Shown: positions 8,544 through 18,634 of the stretch, piece after piece | Layout of the letters: every line of letters starts with the position of its first letter | How positions within the stretch are numbered: position 1 is the first letter of the stretch | Assembly: GCA_035501615.1 (NCBI GenBank) | Contig: DATJVY010000008.1 | Coordinates: 1-64,000, forward strand | Length of the DNA stretch: 64,000 nt | Source: RPRB01 sp035501615 | GTDB lineage: Bacteria; Myxococcota; Myxococcia; Myxococcales; Myxococcaceae | Direction: 5' to 3' | Program-made: the position numbers and the translations under genes | The notes under the pieces: generated by a model | Database searches by the model: none | Told to the model about the DNA's origin: nothing | The model's input: the letters and a program-made list of their open reading frames with translations, nothing else

Positions 8544-9860
8544 ATGACGACCGCGACACGAGCGAGCCTCAACCGCGACACGGTGAGCGGCGAGGCCCTC
8601 TTCATCCTCAAGAACCTGCGCGAGAACCACAAGCAGGGGCGCTCCAACAAGCTCGCCGAGGTGAAGACCGCCCTCGAGCCCGCGGTGAGCCTGGAGTTCG
8701 ACGCGTACTTCTTCTTCCTCCGCAAGTTCCACTACATCGCGATGGACCGCGAGGCGCAGCTCAAGCTGACCGACTCCGGCGAGCGCGTCGTGGACGGAGC
8801 GGACCTGGACCGCTTCTCGGGCGAAGTGGGCGAGTTCTTCAGCGAGCAGCTGGCGCCGGTCGACGAACCGATCAACGACGGCCCGCTCCCCTTCGAGACC
8901 GACGCCGTGACCGACGACCTCACCGTGGAGACCGCCGAAGTGACTCCTCCTCCTGCCCCGGCACCCGCCCGTCCCCTCCGTCGTGCCGCCGCTCCCGCCG
9001 CCGACGGCGGTGGCGACCTCGATGGCCGCTACGCCCGGGGCGAGTCCATCGGCGGCGGTCCGCTCGGCTCGGTGTTCAAGGGCAAGCAGCTCGCGCTCGG
9101 CACCGAGGTGTGCATCAAGGAACTGAAGGACATCTTCGGCTACTTCTCCTTCCTCCAGCGCGGCGAGGTGCTGAAGCGGCTGAAGCGCGAGCTCTGCGCC
9201 CAGGCGCAGGTGCGGCACCCGGCGGTGGTCGCCATCGTCGATCAGGCCATCGACGGCGCGCGGCCCTACGTGGTGATGGAGCTCCTCCAGGGCTCGCTCC
9301 GCGACCGCCTGGAGAAGGCCGGTGGGAAGAGCCTGCCCGTGGGCCCGTCGATCCGGACCTTCCTCCAGCTCTCCTACGCGCTGCGCGCCGCGCACGCCTC
9401 GGGGCTCACCCACCACAACCTCAAGCCGGAGAACGTGCTCTACGACGGGTACGGGAACGCCAAGCTCGGTGACTTCGGGCTCTCCCGGGTCATCGAGGTC
9501 GAGCCGGGCAAGGGCCTGCCCCAGGTCTTCGTGGGGACCGGGTCGCTCAGCTACCTCGCCCCGGAGCTCATCACCCGCAAGGACGCCGGCCCCGCGTCCG
9601 ACGTCTACGGCCTCGGCATCCTCCTCTACGAGATGCTCACCGGCGGGATCCCCGGACGGCGCTCGCCGCTGCCCTCGGAGCTGAACCCCGAGGTCCCGAG
9701 CAAGCTCGACCCCATCTTCGACAAGATGACGCAGGACCGGCGCGAATCGCGCTACCCCGACTTCGACGCCATGCTGGACGAGTTCTACGGCGCGTTCAGC
9801 GACGGCGAGTACCTCCACCGCGGTGACCTGGTCCTTTCTTCAGAGCCCCCCCGAGCCTGA
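8544..9860 (+). CDS. Ser/Thr kinase-like protein, probable pseudokinase
   Basis: This 438-residue protein has an unassigned N-terminal region of about 130 residues, a proline/alanine linker, and a Hanks-type kinase fold from about residue 160. Visible kinase features are the glycine loop GGGPLGSVFKG, the ATP-anchoring lysine in EVCIKEL, the metal-binding GDFGLSR and the SYLAPEL segment. The catalytic loop reads HHNLKPEN instead of HRDxKxxN, so the catalytic aspartate is replaced by Asn292 (codon AAC at 9417). By family knowledge this should cripple phosphotransfer, so the protein may act as a scaffold or ATP-binding switch. It follows the PilZ-receiver gene and overlaps the next gene. Confidence 0.85.
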   Translation: MTTATRASLNRDTVSGEALFILKNLRENHKQGRSNKLAEVKTALEPAVSLEFDAYFFFLRKFHYIAMDREAQLKLTDSGERVVDGADLDRFSGEVGEFFSEQLAPVDEPINDGPLPFETDAVTDDLTVETAEVTPPPAPAPARPLRRAAAPAADGGGDLDGRYARGESIGGGPLGSVFKGKQLALGTEVCIKELKDIFGYFSFLQRGEVLKRLKRELCAQAQVRHPAVVAIVDQAIDGARPYVVMELLQGSLRDRLEKAGGKSLPVGPSIRTFLQLSYALRAAHASGLTHHNLKPENVLYDGYGNAKLGDFGLSRVIEVEPGKGLPQVFVGTGSLSYLAPELITRKDAGPASDVYGLGILLYEMLTGGIPGRRSPLPSELNPEVPSKLDPIFDKMTQDRRESRYPDFDAMLDEFYGAFSDGEYLHRGDLVLSSEPPRA

Positions 9861-10425
9861 GCCGATCGGCCCCGTGGCGGTCGTCGACCCCGAGCTCCTC
9901 ACCGGCGCGCGCCTGCTGACGGGCGGGTCGTGGCGCGCGGCGCACGAGGCGTTCGAGTCCGCCTGGCGGCGAACGGAAGGAGAGCCGCGTCCGCTGTTCC
10001 AGGCGCTGGCGCAGCTCGCGGCCGCGCTTCTCAAGTGGAGCGACGGTCGGCGCGAGCCGGCGGCCACGTTGCTCGGACGCGTCCGGGGGCGGCTGGAGGG
10101 CCTTCCCTCGCGGGTGTCGCGGGTGGAGGTGGACGCGCTCGAGTCCGCGGTGCTCGAGCTCGAGGAGCGCCTCCAGCACGGCGACCCGGCCCCGGAACGG
10201 TTCCACCTCCCGCTCGACGGGCGGCGTCCGGTGCCGGTCGACCGGGTCGGGCTGGGCGCCGTCTGCCCCTACTGCGGCGAGCAGGTGATGGTGCACGTCG
10301 AGTCGACCGGGGTGTCCATCGAGGCCTACGTCGAGGACTGCCCGGTCTGCTGCCGGCCCTGGGCTGTTCACGTGGAGCGGGGCCTATCAGGACCCTCCGT
10401 GAAACTGGCCCGTGAGGACGACTGA
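9823..10425 (+). CDS. DUF309-like domain fused to CPXCG cysteine-rich zinc ribbon
   Basis: This 200-residue protein has two parts. Residues 25-115 resemble DUF309, a helical family with the signature seen here as WRAAHEAFESAWRR and a second helix QALAQLAAALLKWSDG. Residues 140-190 are a CPXCG-type ribbon: CPYCGE followed by EDCPVCCRPW, giving two cysteine pairs that could bind zinc. Function is unknown for both families. The GTG at 9823 overlaps the kinase-like gene by 38 bases; an in-frame GTG at 9874 just past that gene is an equally possible start, since neither has a strong ribosome site. Confidence 0.75.
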   Translation: MTWSFLQSPPEPEPIGPVAVVDPELLTGARLLTGGSWRAAHEAFESAWRRTEGEPRPLFQALAQLAAALLKWSDGRREPAATLLGRVRGRLEGLPSRVSRVEVDALESAVLELEERLQHGDPAPERFHLPLDGRRPVPVDRVGLGAVCPYCGEQVMVHVESTGVSIEAYVEDCPVCCRPWAVHVERGLSGPSVKLAREDD

Positions 10426-10514
10426 TCCGGGGCTCGATCGAAGGTGTTTGACACCTCCCGGGCAATCGTCCCCGGGCCGGAGCGTCTTCCGGGCGCTCCG
10501 TCCGGAGGTGGTCC

Positions 10515-10994
10515 GTGGTCCGTCCGCTCCTGGTCTTCCTCGCCGTCGCGGCCTCCCTCCCCGCGCTGGCCGAGGACTGCGTCGTCACCGCGGGGCCCCA
10601 TGACCGGGTGAGCCGGGGCAAGGACGTCGTCGTCGAGGCCGGCGAGTCCCTCGAGAACGCGGTCTCCCTGGACGGGGACGTCATCCTCAGGCGCGGCGCC
10701 CGCGTCAAGTCGGCGGTGGCAGTGAACGGCAACCTGGTCCTCGAGGCCGGCTCCAAGGTCACCGGGACCGCGGCCGCCTTCGGCGGGAAGATCAAGATCG
10801 GGCCGGGCGCGAAGATCTCCGGCAGCCGCCTCCAGCTCTCCGATCGGATCGAGCTTCGAGGCGAGAACGGCCAGGACGTCGGCCTCCAGCTCTCCATCGG
10901 CGGCCACGACCTCTCGACGCTCCTGGTGTCGAAGCTGGTCGAGAAGGCGCGGAGCTGCCGCATCGAGCCCGGCTCGGGCGACGTCCGTCTCTAG
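10515..10994 (+). CDS. Secreted polymer-forming/bactofilin-like beta-solenoid protein
   Basis: This 159-residue protein starts with a clear signal peptide (MVRPLLVFLAVAASLPALAEDC), so it is exported. The mature part is a run of short beta repeats with alternating valine/glycine turns, such as VSLDGDVILRRGARVKSAVA and VNGNLVLEAGSKVTGTAAAF, typical of right-handed beta-solenoid or bactofilin-like polymer-forming domains. The GTG start at 10515 follows GGAGGT at about 7 bases. Cytoplasmic bactofilins lack a signal peptide, so the role here is probably periplasmic; the exact function is unknown. It converges on the HTH-receiver gene. Confidence 0.7.
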   Translation: MVRPLLVFLAVAASLPALAEDCVVTAGPHDRVSRGKDVVVEAGESLENAVSLDGDVILRRGARVKSAVAVNGNLVLEAGSKVTGTAAAFGGKIKIGPGAKISGSRLQLSDRIELRGENGQDVGLQLSIGGHDLSTLLVSKLVEKARSCRIEPGSGDVRL

Positions 10995-11010
10995 GGACGG
11001 ACCGGACTGC

Positions 11011-11595
11011 TCAGCCGGTCGCCTTCTTCCCCAGGGCCAGCGGCACGCGGAACAGCTCGAGCAGCGTCTCCACCTCCACCGGCTTGGCCAGGCAGGCCAC
11101 CGCCCCGGCCTTGAGCGACTGCTCTACCAGCTCGGGACTGTGTCGCCCGGTCATCGTGATCAGCCGCACGCCCTCCAGCGACTTCCGGGCCCGGATCTTC
11201 CGGCAGACCTCGAACCCGTCCATGTCCGGCATGTTCAGGTCGATGAGCATCCCGTGGGGCTTCAGCTCCGACACCAGGAGCAGCGCCTCCACCCCGCTGG
11301 AGGTCGTGGTCAGCTCCACCTCCGAGGCGTGCGACTTGAAGGCCCGGCGCATCGCATCGAGCACCGGCTTCTCGTCGTCCACCACGAGGATCTTCACCGA
11401 GCCGCTCCCCAGCTCCTCGGGCAGAGGCATCTGGTGTGCAATGAGGAAGCTCCGCAGATCTCCACTCCGGACCCGCCGATGGCCACCCGGTGTCCGGAAG
11501 GCGAGCAGGATGCCGCGATCGATCCACTTGCTCACGGTGGACGGGTCGACCTGGAGCAGACGACTGATGTCGTGGGTCGTGTAGAGCTGGTCCAT
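11011..11595 (-). CDS. Excisionase/MerR-type helix-turn-helix plus receiver protein
   Basis: This 194-residue protein has an N-terminal winged HTH of the excisionase/BldC type (residues 3-55: YTTHDISRLLQVDPSTVSKW, then GILLAFRTPGGHRRV, the recognition wing) followed by a receiver domain (residues 66-185) with acidic pair VVDDE, phospho-acceptor Asp119 in LIDLNMPDMDGF and CLAKPVE carrying the lysine. The HTH precedes the receiver, the reverse of standard response regulators. It probably binds DNA in response to phosphorylation. No partner histidine kinase adjoins it. Confidence 0.88.
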   Translation of the reverse strand: MDQLYTTHDISRLLQVDPSTVSKWIDRGILLAFRTPGGHRRVRSGDLRSFLIAHQMPLPEELGSGSVKILVVDDEKPVLDAMRRAFKSHASEVELTTTSSGVEALLLVSELKPHGMLIDLNMPDMDGFEVCRKIRARKSLEGVRLITMTGRHSPELVEQSLKAGAVACLAKPVEVETLLELFRVPLALGKKATG

Positions 11596-11744
11596 GCGGC
11601 TCTTCTCCCCCGGGTCACCGCGAAGAGCCGATACACGTCAGGAAGTTGCAGCGTCGTCAAGCGGCCTGGCCTGGGCACTCCGGAGCATCCGGCTCCGTGC
11701 CGCCGGAGCCGCGAATTTCAGCCGGGCGAAAGGCGAATCCGAGG

Positions 11745-12556
11745 TCAGGTTTGACCGAGCGCCCGGCGGATCGCCACCACCTGGCCGAGCAGCGCCTCGG
11801 TCATCGCCGGAGTCAGGGAGGAGGGCCCATCGCACGGCGCAACGTCCGGATTCTCGTGCACTTCCAGGAAGATCGCGTCCACGCCGGCCGCCACCGCCGC
11901 CCGCACGAGCACCGGGACGAACTGCCGCTCTCCGCCGCTGGTCCCCCCCGCCGCCGAGGGCAGCTGCACCGAGTGCGTCCCGTCGAAGCAGACGGTCAGC
12001 CCGGCCCCCCGCATCAAAGACAGACCGCGCATGTCCACAATCAGGTTGTGATAGCCGAACGAGGCGCCCCGCTCGGTCACCAGCACGTTGGGGTTGCCGG
12101 CCTCGATGGCCTTCCGGGCCGCCTGGACCATGTCCAGCGGGGCCACGAACTGCCCCTTCTTGAGGTTCACTCCCCGGCCGGTCCTGGCCACCGCCACCAC
12201 CAGGTCCGTCTGCCGGCAGAGGAAGGCGGGGACCTGAAGGACGTCCACCACCTCCGCGACCGGTGCCACCTGGGCGACCTCGTGCACGTCGGTGAGCACC
12301 GGGACCCGGGCCCGCTCCTTCACCCGGGCGAGGATCCGGAGGCCCTCCACCAGCCCCGGCCCGCGGAAGGAGCTCCCGCTGGTGCGGTTGGCCTTGTCGA
12401 AGCTGCACTTGAAGACGTAGCCCACGCCGTGCCGCGCCGCGAGGTCCGCCAGGAGAATCGCGTGGCGGAGCGCGTGCTCCTCGCTCTCGATGACGTCGGG
12501 GCCGGCGATGAGGAGGAGTCGCTGCCCCTCGCCCACCTTCATCCCCGCGAGCTCAA

Positions 12557-12560
<4 letters not shown>
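11745..12560 (-). CDS. kdsA: 3-deoxy-D-manno-octulosonate 8-phosphate synthase
   Basis: KdsA condenses phosphoenolpyruvate with arabinose 5-phosphate to give KDO-8-P for the lipopolysaccharide inner core. The 271 residues show SFDKANRTS, the FLCRQTDL motif, LKKGQFVAP, TERGASFGY and GTHSVQLPS, all family hallmarks. Overall it looks like the metal-dependent (Aquifex-type) class, but the position that is Cys in metal enzymes and Asn in E. coli is Asp22 here (IAGPDVIES), and the C-terminal site reads CDGPS as in E. coli. The start overlaps the pyrG stop by 4 bases (ATGA), a common proteobacterial pyrG-kdsA coupling. Confidence 0.96.
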
Positions 12561-14179
<1,619 letters not shown>

Positions 14180-14235
14180 GGGGATATTCCATGTGCCAAG
14201 ATCCGGGCGCGGCGTCAATCCGACGAGAGATTCGC

Positions 14236-14440
14236 CTCAGCGGAGGGCGATGCTGGCCGAGGCGATGGTGGTGCTCAGCCGGCAGGTGCCGGGCGGCGCT
14301 CCCTGGGGCCTCCGTGGTCCGCACCGCGGCGCTGACCGAGCCGTCCTCCTGGGTGATGAGGGCATAGCACTCCTTCCGCAGCGGATGCGCCAGGGGTCGC
14401 CACACGCCACCTGGGCCTCCACGGTCACGTAGGGATAGCT
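14236..14440 (-). pseudogene. Frameshifted remnant of an unidentified protein's C-terminus
   Basis: Three consecutive minus-strand segments in three frames each read like protein: DSYPYVTVEAQVACG, then LRKECYALITQEDGSVSAAV, then APPGTCRLSTTIASASIALR followed by a TGA at 14238-14236. Joining them needs two small frameshifts. No start is visible, so this looks like the decayed tail of a secreted beta-rich protein; the family is not recognised. The rest of the 14180-14595 gap shows no other coding or RNA signal. Sequencing error is an alternative. Confidence 0.4.
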
Positions 14441-14595
14441 GTCGGCGCCTTACCAGGAGGTGCTCCGGACCGGGTGGGTTCATGTCGGTGGGCAAGGGAG
14501 AATCCGCAGTGCGCACGCGGACCAGGCGACCAGGGGGGGTGGCAGGCAGCGGACAGAGGAGGAGGAAGGGGCGCCGCCCAGGCAAGGGCCGTGCG

Positions 14596-15381
14596 ATGCT
14601 GGGTCGGATGCTGGCACTGCACGCCGCGCTCGCCACCTGGCTCGCGGCCACACCCGTCGCCGCGGCGCCGGTCACCACCGCCGAGTTCCTCCGCCAGGCC
14701 ATGGACCAGGAACGGGCCCTCGCGCGGTGCACCGCCTGGGTCGAGTCGCAGCACGCCATGGAGTTCGACGGGAGCGGCAACATCAAGCCCGGCCGCGAGC
14801 TCAGCGTGGTCCGCCGCTTCCTCGGCCTCGCGCCCGCGCAGCGCATCGACATCATCTCCGCCCGGCGCTCCGGCCAGGACGTGGCCGAGGAGATGCGGAA
14901 GCAGCAGAAGTTCGCCTCCGAGACCCAGAAGTTCCGCTCGCCCTTTCACCCCGACTCGCGGCCGCTCTACATGTTCATCCGCGCCGACGCCACGCCGTCC
15001 GAGCCGATGCGCCTCAGCTTCCACCCCACCTACGCGCACCGCGACGACCCGCAGCTCTTCGAGGGCACCGCGCTCCTCGATCGCGGCACCGGCCGCCTCC
15101 TCGAGTGGACCGCACACCTCGTCAACCCGCCGACGTTCGTCACCAAGGCCGAGGTCCAGGTGAAGTACGCCGCCCGCGTGGGCCTGCTCGCCGCCCGCTC
15201 CGAGGTCAGCGTGGCGATCGAAGGAGGGCTCTTCTTCTACAAGCGCCGGGGCCGGATGGACTTCCGCTACAGCGACTACAGTTGCCCCGAGTCGATGCCC
15301 CCGCCCGAGCCGGCGGTGGCCGCTCCGCGGGACACGCCGGCCGAGCCGCCCTCCGCCGCGCGGGCCGACCGGGGCTCCTGA
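14596..15381 (+). CDS. Secreted protein of unknown function
   Basis: This 261-residue protein starts at the ATG at 14596 with a signal peptide (MLGRMLALHAALATWLAATP, cleavage probably after VAAA). The frame is open for 114 bases further upstream but that part is arginine-rich, unlike an N-terminus. The mature part contains a helical segment with many charged residues (EEMRKQQKFASETQKF) and a beta-rich half with FEGTALLDRGTGRLLEWT, which resembles outer-membrane lipoprotein-sorting-like folds only loosely. The proline/alanine-rich tail is probably disordered. Function is unknown. Confidence 0.65.
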   Translation: MLGRMLALHAALATWLAATPVAAAPVTTAEFLRQAMDQERALARCTAWVESQHAMEFDGSGNIKPGRELSVVRRFLGLAPAQRIDIISARRSGQDVAEEMRKQQKFASETQKFRSPFHPDSRPLYMFIRADATPSEPMRLSFHPTYAHRDDPQLFEGTALLDRGTGRLLEWTAHLVNPPTFVTKAEVQVKYAARVGLLAARSEVSVAIEGGLFFYKRRGRMDFRYSDYSCPESMPPPEPAVAAPRDTPAEPPSAARADRGS

Positions 15382-15386
15382 GCGAC

Positions 15387-15647
15387 TCACCCGCGCGGTG
15401 GCGCGTCGCTCCCCAGCGCCGCCGCCGCCGTCGTCGAGTACTCCCGGACCAGCACCGCCGCGCCGAGCACGAAGGCGAGCACGAAGCCGCCGACCGTCAG
15501 CACCACGCTGCGCTCCTCCCACCGGCCTCTCCAGCAGCGGAGCATCTCCCCTGCACCGGTCTTCACCGCCGACTCCTCCTGCACGCGCCCGGGGCCGCCC
15601 CCGGAGGCGCGACGGAGGTACCGGCGCTCCCGGTTGACGTGCAGCAT
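15387..15647 (-). CDS. Small single-pass membrane protein, hypothetical
   Basis: This possible 86-residue protein (MLHVNRERRYLRRASGG at the N-terminus) has one strong transmembrane helix, SVVLTVGGFVLAFVLGAAVL, and a short Ala/Pro tail. The positive N-terminal half suggests a cytoplasmic N-terminus. It converges on the preceding secreted-protein gene with 5 bases between stops and is divergent from the phospholipase-D-type gene. No good ribosome site is seen, so existence is uncertain; the helix is the main support. Confidence 0.4.
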   Translation of the reverse strand: MLHVNRERRYLRRASGGGPGRVQEESAVKTGAGEMLRCWRGRWEERSVVLTVGGFVLAFVLGAAVLVREYSTTAAAALGSDAPPRG

Positions 15648-15679
15648 CGAGTCGGTGAAATGGAGATCGCGGAGGCGAC

Positions 15680-17209
15680 GTGGCGGAGACGAACGACAAT
15701 CGGCCGAGCGACGGCCGGGAGGTGGACTGGCTCGACGTGGCGCTGGCCCGCGCGGCGGGCGCGGCACCGGTGTCGGGCAACCGGATCCAGCTGCTCCGCG
15801 ACGGGCCGGAGAACTTTCCGGCCTGGCTCGAGGCCATCGCCTCGGCGCGCCGCTACGTCTACTTCGAGACCTACATCTTCCGCGGCGACGGGACCGGACA
15901 GCGGTTCGTGGACGCGCTCTGTGCCCGGGCGCGCGCCGGGGTCCAGGTCCGCTTCCTCTACGACTGGGCCGGCTGCCTCGCGACCTCCTCCCGCGTCTGG
16001 CGCACACTGCGCGAGGCGGGGGTGGAGGTCCGCTCCTTCAACCCCTTCGACTGGTCCAGTCCGCTCGGCTGGGTGCACCGCGATCACCGCAAGACGGTCA
16101 GCGTGGACGGACGGGTGGCCTTCGTCTCCGGGCTGTGCGTGGCCGACGCCTGGTCCGGGGATCCGCAGAAGGGCATCCCCCCCTGGCGGGACACCGGGGT
16201 CGGCATCGAGGGCCCCGCGGTGGCCGACGTCGAGCAGGCCTTCGGCCGCGTCTGGGCGACGGCAGGTGCCCCACTCCCCGAGGGCGAGCGGCGACCGCGC
16301 GCGGAGATGGGGACGACCGGCGACACCCGCCTCCGGGTGATCAGCGACGAGCCCGGGACCGCGGGCCTGCTCCGGCTGGACCAGTTCATCGCCGGCGCGG
16401 CGCGCCAGTCGCTGTGGATCACCGACGCCTATTTCGCCGGGACGCCGTCCTACGTGCAGGCGCTCCGGGCGGCGGCGCTCGACGGGGTGGACGTGCGGCT
16501 CCTGGTGCCCGGCTCGAGCGACATCCCGGCGCTGCAGCCCTTCTCCCGGGCGGGGTTCAGCGCCTTGCTCGAGGCCGGCATCCGGATCTTCGAGTGGAAG
16601 GGGCCGATGCTCCACGCCAAGACCGCGGTGTGTGACGGTCTCTGGGCCCGCGTTGGATCCACCAACCTCAACGTCGCGAGCTGGCTCGGCAACTACGAGC
16701 TCGACGTGGCCCTCGGGGACGCGCGCTTCGCCGGGGAGATGGAAGACGCCTACCTCACGGATCTGGAGAACTCGACCGAGCTGGTGCTCGCCGGCAAGCG
16801 GCTCCGCAGCGCGGTCCCCAGGCCGCGCCCGCAGCGCCTCCCCCGGAAGGTCCGCGGGAGTGCCAGCCGTGCCGCCGCCGGCGCCCTGCGGGTAGGCAAC
16901 ACCGTCGGCGCGGCGATCGGCGTGCGCCGGACCCTGGAGTCCGGTGACCGCCGGATGGTGTTCTCCGGCGGGCTCACGCTGCTCGCGCTGTGCCTCCTCT
17001 GGATCTTCTTCCCCCGGATCCTCGCCGTGCCGGTGGCGGTGGTGCTCGGCTGGCTCGGGCTGTCGCTTCTCTGGAAGGCCTGGCGACTGCAGAAGCCCTC
17101 GCCCGGCAGCACCGCATCGCTGCCAGCGGCCCAGGACGCCGCGCCCGTGGTGCCGCCCGCGAAGTCCTCTGCCTCCTCGGCGCCCCTCGGCGGTGACGCT
17201 CCGGGCTGA
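15680..17209 (+). CDS. Cardiolipin synthase-like phospholipase D family protein
   Basis: This 509-residue protein has the two HKD motifs of the PLD superfamily: HRKTVSVDG with His136 and HAKTAVCDG with His312, the second followed by GSTNLN. This arrangement and YFETYIFRGDG near residue 60 match bacterial cardiolipin synthases, which join two phosphatidylglycerols. Unlike ClsA it lacks N-terminal membrane helices; instead a hydrophobic pair lies near the C-terminus (about residues 428-465: VFSGGLTLLALCLLWIFFP and the following stretch), then a disordered tail. The GTG start at 15680 follows GGAGGCGAC. The exact substrate is inferred. Confidence 0.85.
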   Translation: MAETNDNRPSDGREVDWLDVALARAAGAAPVSGNRIQLLRDGPENFPAWLEAIASARRYVYFETYIFRGDGTGQRFVDALCARARAGVQVRFLYDWAGCLATSSRVWRTLREAGVEVRSFNPFDWSSPLGWVHRDHRKTVSVDGRVAFVSGLCVADAWSGDPQKGIPPWRDTGVGIEGPAVADVEQAFGRVWATAGAPLPEGERRPRAEMGTTGDTRLRVISDEPGTAGLLRLDQFIAGAARQSLWITDAYFAGTPSYVQALRAAALDGVDVRLLVPGSSDIPALQPFSRAGFSALLEAGIRIFEWKGPMLHAKTAVCDGLWARVGSTNLNVASWLGNYELDVALGDARFAGEMEDAYLTDLENSTELVLAGKRLRSAVPRPRPQRLPRKVRGSASRAAAGALRVGNTVGAAIGVRRTLESGDRRMVFSGGLTLLALCLLWIFFPRILAVPVAVVLGWLGLSLLWKAWRLQKPSPGSTASLPAAQDAAPVVPPAKSSASSAPLGGDAPG

Positions 17210-17351
17210 GCCGGTCCTCTGGAAGACGCCAGTGCGCTGCGTCAACGTCGAGAGCCTGTCCTCCTGCGCGCCGCCCCGCCGAAAGCCGCTGGTACCCGGT
17301 TCGAGTTCGCGGCACCCTCGCGCCTCCGCTTTCCTCAAGGAGGTCTCCCCG

Positions 17352-17795
17352 ATGAGACACCCGCTTCGGCTGCCGCTGCTCCTCGCCCTGCCGGCCGCGC
17401 TCGCGTTTGCTGCCGACAACAAGCCCCCGGCGATGGACGATCAGCAAGTCATCCACGTGAAGGACGCGAAGTGGACGCCGCCCAAGGCCCCGGAGATCCC
17501 GCCGGGGGCGATGGGCTCGCCGATCGCCGCCGACCCTGGCGCGGGCAACATCGGCTACGCCAAGTTCGCCCCGGGCTACACCTTCCCGATGCACTGGCAC
17601 TCCTTCGCCGAGTACACGGTTCTCATCAGCGGCAAGAGCCAGTTCACCGTGAACGGGAAGACCTATGAGCTCGATCCGGGGAGCTACATCGTCATCCCGG
17701 CCAAGGCGCACCACATGGCGAAGTGCGCTCCGGGCGCCGAGTGCATCCTCCTCACCCGCCGCGCCGGCCCGGCCGACTACAACTGGGTGAAGTGA
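17352..17795 (+). CDS. Secreted cupin-domain protein
   Basis: This 147-residue protein has a signal peptide (MRHPLRLPLLLALPAALAFA, cleavage near AFAADN) and a single cupin barrel. The first cupin motif reads HWHSFAEYTVLISGKSQF, giving the usual His/His/Glu metal ligands, and the second reads DPGSYIVIPAKAHHMAKC. Such periplasmic cupins bind a metal and may act as small-molecule dioxygenases or sensors; the substrate cannot be told. The start is firm: AAGGAGG lies 8 bases before the ATG. It is downstream of and parallel to the PLD gene, with 142 bases between. Confidence 0.85.
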   Translation: MRHPLRLPLLLALPAALAFAADNKPPAMDDQQVIHVKDAKWTPPKAPEIPPGAMGSPIAADPGAGNIGYAKFAPGYTFPMHWHSFAEYTVLISGKSQFTVNGKTYELDPGSYIVIPAKAHHMAKCAPGAECILLTRRAGPADYNWVK

Positions 17796-17799
17796 CGCC

Positions 17800-18537
17800 T
17801 CACCTCGGGGGCATGCCGCCGCCGAGCACCGCCTCCGCGCGCGCCAGGTCCGCGGGCGTGTCCACGCCGATGCCGGCGTGAGCCGTCCGCACGCAGCGGA
17901 TCCGAATCCCGTTCTCGAGCGCGCGGAGCTGCTCCAGCGCCTCGGCGCGCTCGAGCGGCGTGGGCGGAAGCCCGGCCAGCCGGAGCAGCGTCGCGCGCCG
18001 GTACCCGTAGAGCCCCTGGTGTGCCCAGCGCTCGACCGGTGCGCCGTCGCGCGTGAAGGGCACGTCGGCGCGGCTGAAGTAGAGCGCGTCCGAGCGGAGG
18101 TCCAGGAGCGCCTTCACCACGTGGGGGTTGCCGCGCTCCTCGGGAAGCAGCGGGCGGACGAGGGTGGCCATCTCCACCGAGGCGTCGGCGAAGGCGCCGG
18201 CGAGGGCGCGCAGCGCCTCGGGGTTCACCAGGGGCTCGTCCCCCTGCACGTTGACGACGACCTCGACCCCGGCGGGAAGTCGCGCCGCCACCTCGGCGAC
18301 CCGGTCGGTCCCCGAGGGGTGGTCCCCCGCGGTGAGCTCGGCTGCTCCCCCCGCGCGCACGACCGCCTCCGCGATGCGCGCGTCGTCCGTGGCCACCCGG
18401 ACGTCGGAGAACGCGCCGGACCTCCGGCAGGCCTCCAGCACGTGCACGACCAGCGGCCGTCCGCCCAGCAGCGCCAGCGGCTTGCCGGGGAACCGGGTCG
18501 ATGCCCAGCGGGCGGGAATGACGGCGACGGGCTTCAC
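17800..18537 (-). CDS. kdsB: 3-deoxy-manno-octulosonate cytidylyltransferase
   Basis: KdsB activates KDO with CTP to CMP-KDO for lipopolysaccharide core assembly. The 245-residue sequence begins VKPVAVIPARWASTRFPGKP, the diagnostic nucleotide-binding motif, and continues with VNVQGDEPLVNPEALR, the metal/CTP site, and HQGLYGYRR. The GTG at 18537, preceded by GAGGAGGACC, gives the standard N-terminus. The gene is separate from kdsA (5 kb away) but shares its pathway; it converges on the cupin gene with 4 bases between stops and is divergent from the MFS gene. Confidence 0.96.
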   Translation of the reverse strand: MKPVAVIPARWASTRFPGKPLALLGGRPLVVHVLEACRRSGAFSDVRVATDDARIAEAVVRAGGAAELTAGDHPSGTDRVAEVAARLPAGVEVVVNVQGDEPLVNPEALRALAGAFADASVEMATLVRPLLPEERGNPHVVKALLDLRSDALYFSRADVPFTRDGAPVERWAHQGLYGYRRATLLRLAGLPPTPLERAEALEQLRALENGIRIRCVRTAHAGIGVDTPADLARAEAVLGGGMPPR

Positions 18538-18634
18538 GGTCCTCCTCGCGACACTAGCGCCGAAACCACTGGCGGTACCGCCACCTCGTCGCGGAGCGGC
18601 GGCGCCGGGCAACTTCGATTATGCCCGGGCGGCG

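Noticed and set aside
11000..11020. Hairpin GACCGG/CCGGTC between the convergent 10.9 and 11.0 kb genes
   Set aside because: A 6-bp stem with a 9-base loop and no T-run, overlapping the stop codon; too weak to call a terminator.
17282..17310. GGTTCGAG-like sequence resembling a tRNA T-loop
   Set aside because: No acceptor stem, anticodon arm or CCA-like end can be built around it.
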